A stretch of 64,000 nt of DNA from an uncultured Cohaesibacter sp. (GCF_963676485.1 NZ_OY781114.1:2196001-2260000); one strand, 5' to 3'; counted from the stretch's first letter, positions 46,006 through 56,907 are shown. Made by a program: numbers and translations. The notes: generated by a model from the sequence alone, not told the origin.

Positions 46006-46365
46006 GGTGCTTTCCTCATATGATCGTAACTTGCTTCTCCCCGGGGAAAGTGATGTTGGCGCAGGAAACCCACTATGCAAAGCGCTTCTGGCAGACATTT
46101 GCGCCAGTTGACGCGCTAGGGTGAAAGGGTGGGCTTGTGCCAAATCCCTGATCTTCATGCGAGGTGCGATCGGATCTGTGCAGGGATACTGTTCTATCCC
46201 GGATGTCGAGCATATTGGATATTCACAATCTCGCAAGGGCAATCGGGCCTACGGGGGAGAGCTTGTTGAGATTGGGCGCTATGGTGCCATTCTTTCGCCA
46301 TCGTGCTTGCTCTGAGGGCGTGGGGAAGACTAATGTCAGGGCATTGACGATAAGGGAGGATAGGT
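46006..46365. other. intergenic region without supported gene
   Basis: This 360-base gap lies between two divergent genes. I see no conserved frame, RNA or strong palindrome. A 64-codon plus-strand frame (46121-46315) has no recognisable features and I do not call it. AAGGGAGGAT before 46366 is the ribosome-binding site of the next gene. Confidence 0.5.
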
Positions 46366-47049
46366 ATGCGGCAACAGCTCAATGAGGCGCTGGAGCAGTG
46401 CGGGTTTTTCCTGCGCGGTGGCTTTCATCCAGATCCGGCTGACGATGTTCCTCCTTTGCCAGATGGGCAACGAGCGGCCACCATCCTTCTGGTCGGTAGC
46501 GTCGGGGCGCGCATGTGGCAGGTGTTTCAGGCAGAGCGACCCGCGTGCCCTGATCCTCTTGATGCATGGACCGAACGCAAATTGGGGGCGATGGCCAAAC
46601 AGTTTGGAGCGCATGCGGTTTTTCCTTTTGACCGTCCCTACTATCCGTTTCAACGCTGGGTGAAGAAAACCGGAACTTGTTTCAAGTCTCCTCTGCGGAT
46701 CGAAATCCATCCCGTCTATGGGCTCTGGCATGCGACCCGAGGGGCGTTGCTTTTCTCTGAGCGACTGGACTTGCCAAAGACCGAAGAGTCGCAGCATCCC
46801 TGCAAGTCATGCGTTGGTATGCCTTGCCTTAAGTCCTGTCCCGTGGGGGCCTTCTCGGCAAAGGGGCTGGATATAGATTTATGCGCGGGGCATCTGGCCG
46901 GGGAGGATGGGGAAGACTGCATGACAAATGGCTGCCGTGCTCGCCGCGCCTGTCCGGTTGGGAAGAGCTATCAGCTACTGCCTGAGCAAGCTGCTTTCCA
47001 TATGCAGGCACTGCGTCAATATCATGCTGAGATTACAAGAGTTTCCTGA
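46366..47049 (+). CDS. 4Fe-4S ferredoxin-type protein
   Basis: A 227-residue cytosolic protein with a Cys-rich segment near residues 145-205: CKSCVGMPCLKSCPVGAF, then DLC, DCMTNGC and RRACPVG. This could bind one or two Fe-S clusters in the manner of epoxyqueuosine-reductase-like proteins, but the corrinoid-binding and catalytic parts of QueG are missing. Strong AGGGAGGA before ATG. Its partner is unknown. The annotation as a small ferredoxin-family protein is secure; a specific role is not. Confidence 0.75.
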   Translation: MRQQLNEALEQCGFFLRGGFHPDPADDVPPLPDGQRAATILLVGSVGARMWQVFQAERPACPDPLDAWTERKLGAMAKQFGAHAVFPFDRPYYPFQRWVKKTGTCFKSPLRIEIHPVYGLWHATRGALLFSERLDLPKTEESQHPCKSCVGMPCLKSCPVGAFSAKGLDIDLCAGHLAGEDGEDCMTNGCRARRACPVGKSYQLLPEQAAFHMQALRQYHAEITRVS

Positions 47050-47197
47050 TTTTAAGGGAAGCTGACCGATGGTTCCTGACTATTGAATAGGGCGAAATCC
47101 ATGCGGGACCTACAATTCTCGACCGAGCTGATTACCCGACAGTCCGTTGCGCCTTTCGATGACGCAAGACCGGGGACGTAACAAGGAGACTGAACCC

Positions 47198-48256
47198 ATG
47201 AAGACACTTAAAGGCCCCGGGCTTTTTCTGGCCCAGTTCGTCGGAGACAAACCTCCGTTCAATGATCTGTTTGCCATTGCCAAATGGGCGGCTGATCTGG
47301 GCTACAAGGGTTTGCAGATTCCAACCGGTGACAATCTGTTCGATCTGGATCTGGCTGCGACCTCCAAGGACTATTGTGATGAGCTCAAAGGCAAGCTGGC
47401 CGAGCTTGGCGTGGAAATCACAGAACTCTCGACACATATTCAGGGGCAGCTGGTTGCCGTGCATCCGGCCTATGATGCGTTGTTTGACAATTTCGCGCCG
47501 GAAGCCGTGCGCGGCAATCCGCAAGCCCGCCAGGAATGGGCGGTCGGGCATGTCAAGAAGGTTGGCCTTGTATCAAAGAATCTTGGCCTTGATACCCATG
47601 TGAGCTTTTCGGGCGCGCTGGCATGGCCCTATGTCTATCCATGGCCACAGCGCCCGGGCGGTCTGGTGGAAGAGGCTTTTGCCGAGCTTGCCAAACGCTG
47701 GAAACCGATTCTGGACTATCATGAAGAGCTGGGCGTCGATGTGGCCTATGAGTTGCATCCGGGAGAAGACCTGCATGACGGGGTGACATTCGAGCGCTTT
47801 CTGGAAGAGCTGGATGGTCATCGCCGCGCCAATATCCTTTATGATCCGTCCCACTTCATGCTGCAGGCGCTGGATTATCTCGCCTTCATCGATATCTATC
47901 ACGATCGGATCAAGGCGTTCCATGTGAAGGATGCCGAGCTACAATATAATGGCCGGTCCGGTGTTTATGGTGGCTATCAGTCATGGGTGGATCGTCCTGG
48001 GCGTTTCCGTTCGCTGGGCGATGGTTGTGTCGATTTCAAGAGCATTTTCTCGAAAATGGCTCAATATGACTTTGAAGGCTGGGCTGTTCTCGAATGGGAA
48101 TGTGCGCTCAAGCATCCTGAAGATGGGGCCCGTGAAGGGGCCACCTTCATTGCCGGCCACATTATCCGCGTAACCGAACATGCCTTTGATGATTTTGCCA
48201 GCTCCGGTGTGGATGCGGCAACCAATCGTCGACTTCTCGGACTTGATGAGGACTGA
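47198..48256 (+). CDS. sugar phosphate isomerase/epimerase (xylose isomerase-like TIM barrel)
   Basis: About 352 residues from ATG 47198 with AAGGAG upstream. AP-endonuclease-2/xylose-isomerase-like barrel; probable metal ligands are Glu in YELHPGEDL, the Asp and His of YDPSHFMLQ, His in KAFHVKDAE and Glu in VLEWECAL. It is paired, 3 bases apart, with a Gfo/Idh/MocA dehydrogenase, a combination common in inositol and rare-sugar pathways. Substrate unknown. Confidence 0.85.
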   Translation: MKTLKGPGLFLAQFVGDKPPFNDLFAIAKWAADLGYKGLQIPTGDNLFDLDLAATSKDYCDELKGKLAELGVEITELSTHIQGQLVAVHPAYDALFDNFAPEAVRGNPQARQEWAVGHVKKVGLVSKNLGLDTHVSFSGALAWPYVYPWPQRPGGLVEEAFAELAKRWKPILDYHEELGVDVAYELHPGEDLHDGVTFERFLEELDGHRRANILYDPSHFMLQALDYLAFIDIYHDRIKAFHVKDAELQYNGRSGVYGGYQSWVDRPGRFRSLGDGCVDFKSIFSKMAQYDFEGWAVLEWECALKHPEDGAREGATFIAGHIIRVTEHAFDDFASSGVDAATNRRLLGLDED

Positions 48257-48259
48257 ACC

Positions 48260-49429
48260 ATGGCCTTGAATGATACCAATATGCAAATCAAAAGCCATCG
48301 CAAGCTGAAGCTGGGCATGGTTGGTGGCGGGGTGACTGCCTTTATCGGTGGCGTGCACCGTATCGCGTCGCGCATTGATGATCGCTATGAGCTGGTTGCC
48401 GGGGCGCTTGATCACGATCCCGAACGCGGCAGGGCTTTCGCTGTTGCCATCGGCATTGCGCCGGATCGCACCTATGACAATTATGAGGACATGATCAAGG
48501 CGGAAGCAGGCCGTCCTGACAAGCCTGATGTTATCGCCATTGTCACACCGAATTTCCTGCATTATCCGGTGGCCAAAGCTGCGCTGGAAGCGGGCTTTCA
48601 TGTGATTTGCGAAAAGCCGATGACCACATCGCTGGACGATGCCAAGGAGCTGGCGGAAACCGTCAGGAAAACCGGCAAGACCTTGTTTCTGACCCATACC
48701 TATACCGGCTATCCGATGGTGCGTCAGGCACGCGAAATGGTTGCCAACGGCGCCATTGGCGCGTTGCGTCGGGTGCAGGTGGAATATGCTCAGGATTGGC
48801 TCGCAGCGCCGGATGAAGACCCGCAAGCGGCCAGCGCAAACTGGCGCAATGATCCCAAGAAGGCCGGACAGGGCGGAGCCATCGGCGATATTGGCACCCA
48901 CGCCTACAATCTGGCCGCTTTTGTGGCAGGCGTCGAGCCAACCGAGATTCTGGCTGATCTGACCGCGCAGGTGCCCGGGCGTCAAGTGGATGACGATGCC
49001 AGTATTCTGATGCGCTATGCCAACGGGGCCAGAGGCTCCATCTGGGCCAGTCAGGTGGTTGCTGGCAACGGTAACAATCTCTCGCTGCGTATCTATGGAG
49101 CAACCTGCGGTCTGGAATGGTGGCAGGAAAAGCCTGAAGAGCTTTGGTATACGCCGCTTGGCGAGCCGCGCCGCCTGCTGCGCCGCAACGGGGTTGAGAA
49201 TACACCTGCCGCTCTGGCTGGTAGCCGCATTCCGGCCGCTCATCCGGAAGGCTATCTGGAAGCCTTTGCCAATATTTACCGCGATGCCGCCGATGCAATC
49301 GAGGCGAATGAAGCAGCAGAACTTGTACCCAATGCCGATGACGGTGTCAGCGGGTTGGCCTTTGTCGAAGCCAGCCTTGAGTCTTCGGCCAAAGGCGGTG
49401 TCTGGGTGGCTTTGAAAGAAAAGATCTAG
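48260..49429 (+). CDS. Gfo/Idh/MocA-family oxidoreductase
   Basis: A 389-residue NAD(P)-dependent sugar dehydrogenase. N-terminal Rossmann motif KLGMVGGGVTAFIGGVHR, the family EKP motif (VICEKPMTTSLDDAKEL) with catalytic Lys, and GGAIGDIGTHAYNLAAFV holding the active-site Asp and His. Directly follows the isomerase gene and should act on the same sugar. Longer than Idh (about 340) because of an extended C-terminal sheet. Confidence 0.88.
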   Translation: MALNDTNMQIKSHRKLKLGMVGGGVTAFIGGVHRIASRIDDRYELVAGALDHDPERGRAFAVAIGIAPDRTYDNYEDMIKAEAGRPDKPDVIAIVTPNFLHYPVAKAALEAGFHVICEKPMTTSLDDAKELAETVRKTGKTLFLTHTYTGYPMVRQAREMVANGAIGALRRVQVEYAQDWLAAPDEDPQAASANWRNDPKKAGQGGAIGDIGTHAYNLAAFVAGVEPTEILADLTAQVPGRQVDDDASILMRYANGARGSIWASQVVAGNGNNLSLRIYGATCGLEWWQEKPEELWYTPLGEPRRLLRRNGVENTPAALAGSRIPAAHPEGYLEAFANIYRDAADAIEANEAAELVPNADDGVSGLAFVEASLESSAKGGVWVALKEKI

Positions 49430-49646
49430 GCGGTCTGGCGGCGCGGACACCGCGTGATTTGGTCTTATGGCAAAGATCTGTCTTGCCGTCCTGTTGAGAC
49501 AATCTGCTCCTCCGGAATTGTGAAGTCTGACTAGGCGGGAGACATGTTGGTGCATTTCTCCCGTTTTTGATTGCTTTGCGCTTTAAGAATTGAGCGGGAC
49601 TAAAAAACATTGCAAAAGGGGTTGTAGGAGTACGTATCCTTTTATA

Positions 49647-49662
49647 CTATACCCCAGTATAG
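49647..49662. promoter_or_regulatory. FrmR operator
   Basis: CTATAC and GTATAG are perfect inverted arms around CCCA, 15 bases upstream of the frmR ATG. AT arms around a C/G run are the form bound by FrmR/RcnR-type repressors. It would give formaldehyde-induced expression of frmR-frmA-frmB. Confidence 0.8.
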
Positions 49663-49677
49663 AATAGGTGATGCAGC

Positions 49678-51284
<1,607 letters not shown>

Positions 51285-51360
51285 TCAGAGAAGCAATGCA
51301 TCCATATCCGGCGCGGCGGTCTCCTGCCGCACCTCTTTTTGACAAAGCATCGGGGAAATC

Positions 51361-52191
51361 GTGGACCGTATCGAACATCATGCCTCATTTGGAGGAACCC
51401 AGAGCGTTTACAAGCATGCCTCTGAGGTGCTCGGCTGCGATATGAAAGTGGCCGTCTTTGTGCCTGCCCATGAAGAGGGCGCACGCCTGCCGGTTATCTA
51501 CTGGCTTTCAGGTCTTACTTGCACGGAACAGAATTTCATCACCAAGGCAGGCGCACAGCGCTACGCCGCGGAGCAGGGCGTCATCCTTGTGGCTCCAGAC
51601 ACCAGCCCGCGCGGCGAAGATGTGGCCGATGACGAAGCCTATGATCTGGGGCAGGGCGCCGGCTTCTATCTCAATGCGACCATGGAGCCGTGGGCGAGGC
51701 ATTTCCAGATGGAAGACTATATCACCAAGGAATTGCCCGCCCTGATCGAAGCAACGGTCCCGGCCAGCGACAAGCGTTCCATCATGGGCCACTCCATGGG
51801 GGGGCATGGCGCGCTGACATTGGCTCTGCGCCATCCGGGGCTGTATCTGGCGGTTTCTGCCTTCTCGCCCATCGTTGCGCCGACCCAGGTGCCTTGGGGC
51901 GAAAAGGCTTTCTCGGCCTATCTTGGCGATGACCGGGAGGCGTGGAAAGAGCATGACGCGACCGCGCTTCTCGCCTCGGCTGAGGAGCGCCTGCCGATCC
52001 TCATTGATCAAGGGGATGGAGATGATTTTCTTACAGGGCAGCTGAAGCCGGAAATCTTCGAAGCTGAAGCCAAGCGCGTTGGTCATCCGCTGACCCTGCG
52101 TATGCAGGAAGGGCATGACCATAGCTACTATTTCATTGCCAGCTTTATCGGCGATCATATCGCCCATCATGCCAAGGCGCTGAAAGCCTGA
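51361..52191 (+). CDS. frmB: S-formylglutathione hydrolase
   Basis: The 276-residue esterase-D type hydrolase has Ser145 (GHSMGGHG), an Asp in DQGDGDDFL and His in EGHDHSYYF, plus the family SGLTCTEQNF. It splits S-formylglutathione to formate and glutathione, completing formaldehyde detoxification. The start is GTG at 51361 after GGGGAAA. Confidence 0.93.
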   Translation: MDRIEHHASFGGTQSVYKHASEVLGCDMKVAVFVPAHEEGARLPVIYWLSGLTCTEQNFITKAGAQRYAAEQGVILVAPDTSPRGEDVADDEAYDLGQGAGFYLNATMEPWARHFQMEDYITKELPALIEATVPASDKRSIMGHSMGGHGALTLALRHPGLYLAVSAFSPIVAPTQVPWGEKAFSAYLGDDREAWKEHDATALLASAEERLPILIDQGDGDDFLTGQLKPEIFEAEAKRVGHPLTLRMQEGHDHSYYFIASFIGDHIAHHAKALKA

Positions 52192-52243
52192 TCAATCTTT
52201 CTTGCTCTTCTGCTTGCTGCCAAGGGGTAAGAAACCAAAATAA

Positions 52244-52272
52244 AAGCCACGTGCATGGTCTGCACGTGGCTT
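52244..52272 (-). terminator. terminator of the phosphate transporter gene
   Basis: AAGCCACGTGCA (52244-52255) pairs perfectly with TGCACGTGGCTT (52261-52272). On the minus strand it is followed by a T-rich tract (TTTTATTTTGG), so it ends the phosphate transporter transcript. Confidence 0.7.
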
Positions 52273-52324
52273 GAAAGCTGGATGACATATCCGGCGCGAT
52301 GGCATGGATATGAAGTTTCATAAA

Positions 52325-52347
52325 GCGCTCATAGCGCCTCTTTTTTT
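52325..52347 (+). terminator. small hairpin with T7 run, terminator for frmB side
   Basis: GCGCT (52325-52329) and AGCGC (52333-52337) form a short stem, followed by seven T after CTC. It lies on the plus strand past frmB and touches the end of the converging phosphate transporter gene. Confidence 0.5.
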
Positions 52348-53921
52348 CAGGGAAGCATCATGCCTCTGAGAGCGAAATAGAACAAGGCGGCCAACACGCC
52401 TGAAACAGGAACAGTGATGATCCATGCAGAGGCGATTTTCAGCAAGGTCGAGCGTTTGACCAGCTGCCGCTTGAGTGCCTTGCGCAGTTTCTTGCGTTGA
52501 GCTGCGGAGATCACCGCCTCAGGCCCCATAGCCTTGAGGGAATCAAGCATGATCTTCTTTTCTTCAGCAGGTGCATTTCTGAATTCGGCCAGAACCTGCT
52601 CTACCTTGCTCAGATCCGGGCTGCCCACATGCTTGGCGAGTACATTCTCCACGACTTTGCCCATGCGCTGTTCGAGAAATTCTCGCAAGAATCCGACGCC
52701 GAAGACAGCGCCCAGCGCCACATGTGTGGAGCTGATCGGCATGCCGAGCTGACTGGCGATGATCACCGTGATGGCGGCGGCCAGTGCGATACAGAATGCG
52801 CGGGAGCGGTCCAGCTCGGTGATCTCGGAGCCGACGGTATGAATGAGCTTGGGGCCAAACAATGCCAGGCCGAAGGAAATGCCAATAGCACCAATCACCA
52901 TGACCCAGAGCGGAATGGCCACCTGGGAGTGATCACCGCCAGAAACCGTCAGTACTTCCACGATACCAGCAAGCGGGCCAACCGCGTTGGCCACATCATT
53001 GGCGCCATGGGCAAAGCTGAGAAGGGCAGCGGCAAAAATCAGCGGGATGGTGAAAAGTTTGTTGACGCCATCTGGGCTGTCGCCGATCCTGTCGGTTGCA
53101 CGGGCGATCATGGGGCGAACGATGAAATAGCACAGGACGGCCACGGCCACACCAATGGCCAGAGCGGTGGGAAACTCGATCTTGATGAGTTTCTTGATCC
53201 CCTTGAGGCAGAGATAGGTGGTAAAGGCCCACGCCATGATGGACACGACGAAAGGCATCACCTTGCGTGCCGCCGTGACCGGATCATCCTTAAAGAAGAT
53301 CAGCTTTTTTAGCGTGAAAAGCGTCAGGGCAGCGATGATGCCTCCAGTGAGAGGCGAAATCACCCAGCTGGCGGCGATCTTGATCATGGAGTCCCAGTTG
53401 ACGATATCCCAGCCGGCGCTTGCGATACCTGCGCCCATGACCCCGCCCACAATCGAGTGAGTGGTTGAAACGGGGGCACCAAGCCATGTGGCAGCATTCA
53501 ACCAGATGGCAGCGCCCAACAGGGCGCCCATCATCACCCAGATGAAGACATCGGTGTTGGCGATATCAGCCGGATCGATGATGCCTTTCTTGACCGTATG
53601 CACGACTTCGCCGCCTGCGATGATAGCGCCTCCGGCCTCGAACACCGCCGCTATGACAATGGCCATTGTCATAGTCATGGCAAAGGAGCCGACTGCGGGG
53701 CCGACATTGTTAGCCACATCATTGGCGCCAATGTTCAATGACATATAGGCGCCGATTACGGCGGCTGCGATCAGGAGAAAGGATTGGTCTACATGGGCAA
53801 ACTGGGTGCCTGCGTAGATCATGACGCCGACCATGAAAAGAATGGCAGTGCCCAGCCGCCCAACTTCAGATCTGCTTATATCAGTTGCGTTTTCTATCTT
53901 GAGATAGTCTCCAACCTTCAT
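52347..53921 (-). CDS. pit: PiT-family inorganic phosphate transporter
   Basis: The 524-residue protein carries the duplicated PHO4 signatures GANDVANNVGPAVGS (N-half) and HGANDVANAVGPLAG (C-half), with about 10-12 helices. It moves phosphate (as metal-phosphate or with protons/sodium). It has an N-terminal extension of about 20 residues and a cytosolic insertion near the C-terminus (KVEQVLAEFRNAPAEEKK) before the last helices, as in the longer PitA-like proteins of alphaproteobacteria. Confidence 0.9.
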   Translation of the reverse strand: MKVGDYLKIENATDISRSEVGRLGTAILFMVGVMIYAGTQFAHVDQSFLLIAAAVIGAYMSLNIGANDVANNVGPAVGSFAMTMTMAIVIAAVFEAGGAIIAGGEVVHTVKKGIIDPADIANTDVFIWVMMGALLGAAIWLNAATWLGAPVSTTHSIVGGVMGAGIASAGWDIVNWDSMIKIAASWVISPLTGGIIAALTLFTLKKLIFFKDDPVTAARKVMPFVVSIMAWAFTTYLCLKGIKKLIKIEFPTALAIGVAVAVLCYFIVRPMIARATDRIGDSPDGVNKLFTIPLIFAAALLSFAHGANDVANAVGPLAGIVEVLTVSGGDHSQVAIPLWVMVIGAIGISFGLALFGPKLIHTVGSEITELDRSRAFCIALAAAITVIIASQLGMPISSTHVALGAVFGVGFLREFLEQRMGKVVENVLAKHVGSPDLSKVEQVLAEFRNAPAEEKKIMLDSLKAMGPEAVISAAQRKKLRKALKRQLVKRSTLLKIASAWIITVPVSGVLAALFYFALRGMMLP

Positions 53922-54069
53922 ACTGCTTGCCTTTAGCTCTGCGCATCCTTGACGGTTCCTTTTCTTTGTTCAAATCAATTTGAAAGAAGAATACCGTTCT
54001 TTTTGCATAGATGAATTTCTGCTAGTGAGTTGGCTGCTGGTGGCGCCAGCCACAAAGGGAGTGGCGGAA

Positions 54070-54101
54070 ATTTGTCGATATTTCCAGAAAAATCGACAAA
54101 T
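54070..54101. promoter_or_regulatory. inverted repeat upstream of the periplasmic coiled-coil gene
   Basis: ATTTGTCGAT (54070-54079) and ATCGACAAAT (54092-54101) are perfect arms with a 12-base spacer. They lie in the divergent region between pit and the next gene, and could be an operator. A second palindrome lies 60 bases on. Confidence 0.4.
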
Positions 54102-54153
54102 AAAATTTCCAAAGCGCACCCCGTGCATTAAAAGGAAGAAGACGTCCTTAACG

Positions 54154-54172
54154 GAGTGCACGTGGTGCACTC
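54154..54172. promoter_or_regulatory. perfect 19-base palindrome
   Basis: GAGTGCAC, GTG, GTGCACTC: 8-base perfect arms around 3 bases, about 40 bases before the start of the periplasmic protein gene. The short spacer suits a dimeric repressor site more than a terminator. Protein unknown. Confidence 0.45.
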
Positions 54173-54210
54173 ATCCTGTTGAAAACCCAACGCCGGATTC
54201 CAGTCATATT

Positions 54211-54858
54211 ATGCCCTTTATTATGCGAAGCCTTGTTGCAAGCCTGTTCCTTCTCCTGTCCCTAACTGCCTCAGCTTTCGCCTGTCTGGATGAGGGAAAT
54301 CCGGCGCCGGATCGGGTTGATGATGCGCTTTACGGTCGGTTTGTTGCGGATCTGGAAAAGATGGGCATGGAGAACTTTGTGACGCGATTCTGTACGCTCA
54401 ATGCCAATGATCGTGCTCTGGCTATCGCCATCTTTGGGAGTGCGGAAAAGCAGGATAATCCGGAGGATCAGTTCACGCTTCTACGCATGGCGATCATGGT
54501 GCCGGATATTTCGGAAAATGTTGCCTGGGTGGCAAAGAATGCGCGCATTCGCGAAGAAGGGGACGATTGGGAAAGCATCAGCATCAAGCGCTTTGTCTCT
54601 CATGTGCGCACGCGCTTTCCGCAAACACAGACCATTCTGGACGACGAGTATCTGGCCAAAATGAATGCGCTCTATCAGGCTGCCGTCGAGGCCGTGAAAA
54701 AGAAGGAACAGGCGGCTGATCAGGAAATCGAAAAGGCCAAGGCCGAGATCGAGGCCTATGAGAAAAAGATCTCTGATATGAAATGGGAGATTGAGGGATT
54801 GAAAGACGAACGTCGCGAATATCGAGTCATGCGTCAGACGCTGGAAGCAGAAGAATAG
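54211..54858 (+). CDS. small periplasmic protein with coiled-coil tail
   Basis: About 215 residues from ATG 54211. A signal peptide (MRSLVASLFLLLSLTASAFA) is followed by a Cys, then a globular region (CLDEGNPAPDRVDDALYGRF) and a charged, heptad-like C-terminal 70 residues rich in Glu/Lys (KKKEQAADQEIEKAKAEI). No family recognised. The frame is open to 53980 but only the ATG at 54211 puts the signal peptide at the N-terminus. Confidence 0.6.
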   Translation: MPFIMRSLVASLFLLLSLTASAFACLDEGNPAPDRVDDALYGRFVADLEKMGMENFVTRFCTLNANDRALAIAIFGSAEKQDNPEDQFTLLRMAIMVPDISENVAWVAKNARIREEGDDWESISIKRFVSHVRTRFPQTQTILDDEYLAKMNALYQAAVEAVKKKEQAADQEIEKAKAEIEAYEKKISDMKWEIEGLKDERREYRVMRQTLEAEE

Positions 54859-54867
54859 GGGGTAGCC

Positions 54868-55650
54868 CTATTCGCGTCTTAGCAACCGGTCGACAATCAG
54901 GTTGCTCCAACGGTCCGACTTGAATGACGATTCCAGGGCCTTTTCGTCATAGACGGTTTCGACCCATTCCAGAAATGATATGTCGTGGGTTTCGCTGTAG
55001 CGCAGATATTCTTCGAAGAAATGATCAAGGATACCTGTTTTGGCCTGTTTGAAATGACCATAGCGCATGGATAATTGGGCACGGGCCTCTTCCACCGGCA
55101 CATCTTCTCTTAGGATCAGATAGAGCGCGGACATAAGGCTTGCTCTGTCGGCGCCAGCCTTGCAATGAAGCAGGATCGGGTAGGAAAGAGACTCGAAATA
55201 GCTCTTGAGGCCAAGAATTGTTTCCCGCGAGGGGGCGCCTCGCGAGCGAACCTTCAGATCATCACGCAAGTCAATGCCATAGGCCTCACAAGCCTTGCGC
55301 TCGAGGCGATCGCTGCCGCAATCTCTTGGGCCTCGCAGATTGAGAATGGTGCGGATGCCCAGATTCTTTGCATAATAATGGATCTGATGCGGCCATGGCT
55401 GGGAAGAGCGCCATGCATTCGGGGACACTTTGTGCCGATTGGCATAAGGCGTTCTGAACATGCCGTGATCGATGAAAATCATTTCGAAATAATCATAGAT
55501 CGGAGCGAAGAAACGGCGCAGCCATGCTGGGGAAATGTCGATGATCGCATTCCTGAGACGCAAAAGCTGGCGGAACAGGACTTTACGTGCTCTTTTTGTA
55601 AATCGGGCTTTCGACATGGCATTTGGTATGTTTTCAGGTGAGTAGCTCAC
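54868..55650 (-). CDS. tyrosine/dual-specificity protein phosphatase
   Basis: The 260-residue protein has the P-loop HCKAGADRAS (Cys nucleophile and Arg, CX5R) and the N-terminal RTILNLRG motif of the bacterial dual-specificity (Siw14/DSP-like) group. The N-terminal 60 residues are basic and may lie at the membrane. It probably dephosphorylates phosphotyrosine, phosphoinositide or inositol phosphates. It converges tail to tail with the periplasmic gene, 9 bases apart. Confidence 0.82.
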   Translation of the reverse strand: MSYSPENIPNAMSKARFTKRARKVLFRQLLRLRNAIIDISPAWLRRFFAPIYDYFEMIFIDHGMFRTPYANRHKVSPNAWRSSQPWPHQIHYYAKNLGIRTILNLRGPRDCGSDRLERKACEAYGIDLRDDLKVRSRGAPSRETILGLKSYFESLSYPILLHCKAGADRASLMSALYLILREDVPVEEARAQLSMRYGHFKQAKTGILDHFFEEYLRYSETHDISFLEWVETVYDEKALESSFKSDRWSNLIVDRLLRRE

Positions 55651-55943
55651 TCAGCATTTCCCTCAGTCCATATTCGGAAGCCTTGGTTGCAGCATCCGAA
55701 ACGATTTCAGCCCCGTTGGCTCACGACTTTTAACAAGCTCGAATCGCTATCGAGACGAATTGGTTCGGTTCTCACCCTAAGCTGCCCGTAAAATGCTTTT
55801 TCTTCAATAAAAGAGTTTCTTTCTTCGACTATCGAAGCTTTGCAACAATGCAGGCAGGCTTTGCCCGAAAAGCAGTCCTTTTCAGGCGCGAGTGACTTAG
55901 CAACCTTTCTTCCCTGCGTCAATGTCAGGGCTATCTGTGCCGC

Positions 55944-56387
55944 CTATTCATCTTTGCATAGTCCCGTAAAGCAGAGATGAAGCTGGCGATTATGGGCGTG
56001 AGCCCTGTGTTCGAGCAGATAGAGCCCTTGCCATTGGCCCAGCTGCAGGGAGGCGTTTTGAACCGGTATGGTCAGGCTGACCGAGGTTACCATGGTCTTG
56101 ATATGGGCGGGCATGTCGTCGGGCCCTTCCAGTGAATGTTCGTAATATCGATCCTCGGGGGCAATATCTTCCAGAAAGGCAAGCAGATCTTCCTGCTCGG
56201 TGGGATCGAAATTTTCCTGTATCGTGAGAGAGGCAGATGTGTGTTTGCAAAAGAGGGTCAGGGTTCCCGATTGGGCGCCCGAATTTGCCAACCAGTGCGT
56301 AACCTCGCGCGTGATGGTGTGCATGCGCTTTCCTGATGTTCTTAAAGAGAGAGTATCGTGCAGGACATCGAACATGGGCTCATCCAT
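55944..56387 (-). CDS. YjbQ/UPF0047-family protein
   Basis: A 147-residue beta-rich protein of the secondary thiamine-phosphate synthase (YjbQ) family, with the highly conserved GTLTLFCKHTSASLTIQENFDP and a C-terminal LGQWQGLYLLEHRAHAHNRQLHL. Family members are trimers and show weak thiamine phosphate synthase activity; the physiological role is unsettled. Either ATG near the 5' end (56387 or 4 codons on) is possible. Confidence 0.85.
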   Translation of the reverse strand: MDEPMFDVLHDTLSLRTSGKRMHTITREVTHWLANSGAQSGTLTLFCKHTSASLTIQENFDPTEQEDLLAFLEDIAPEDRYYEHSLEGPDDMPAHIKTMVTSVSLTIPVQNASLQLGQWQGLYLLEHRAHAHNRQLHLCFTGLCKDE

Positions 56388-56907
56388 TCGCTGGAGACTT
56401 TCAATCGGATTATCATGGCTAAGGTTTATATGAGTTTGGGCGTGATTGCCAAGGCCCGCAGCTCAGGCGGCTTTTCATTGTCTTTGTTGGCGGTGTTTGC
56501 GATCAAGTGAACAATGGAGCCGCGATTGCTTTCGGAAACAGATAGTAAAGACGTGAAATTGCCTGCGGCTACATTCATCATCTATGAGACCATCCTCCAT
56601 TTGCAATGAGCTGTGATGTTCAAAGAGTGGGTGCCGGAAGGCGGGTGCAGGAAAAATGATCCTGCCTCCTTACTTTTTACAAGGGTTGGAGCCTTCGGAT
56701 AAAGTGCCCTATTTTTCAAATATTTCCATGGTTAGAAACTTCTTTCGATGGAATAGAGGGCTTTGCTTCCACATCTCTTGATTGCTGAGACTTTTGTAGG
56801 CACGCTGTGGTGTGATTGCCCATGAAAGTAGCTGAATCATCCATTTACGAACTTTAATAAGTATTACTTAATGAGTTTTGGGAGAAAATTTCGATAGGGA
56901 GGAAACT
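56388..56907. other. 520-base intergenic region with candidate operator of the ytf operon
   Basis: No gene that I can support. TAAGTA (56858-56863) and TACTTA (56865-56870) are inverted arms around one T, with the GT-N3-AC core expected of FadR-subfamily GntR operators. It lies 38 bases before ytfQ and is a candidate site for the FCD regulator encoded at the end of the operon. AGGGAGGAA before 56908 is a strong ribosome-binding site. Confidence 0.5.

Noticed and set aside
46121-46315. 64-codon ORF between the aldo/keto reductase and ferredoxin genes
   Set aside because: No ribosome-binding site, domain or overlap with neighbours supports it.
47981-49555. 524-residue minus-strand ORF over the Gfo/Idh/MocA gene
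   Set aside because: Shadow frame; the plus-strand gene has clear Rossmann and EKP motifs.
53980-54210. Longer start for the periplasmic coiled-coil protein
   Set aside because: It would bury the signal peptide 77 residues inside and runs across two palindromes.
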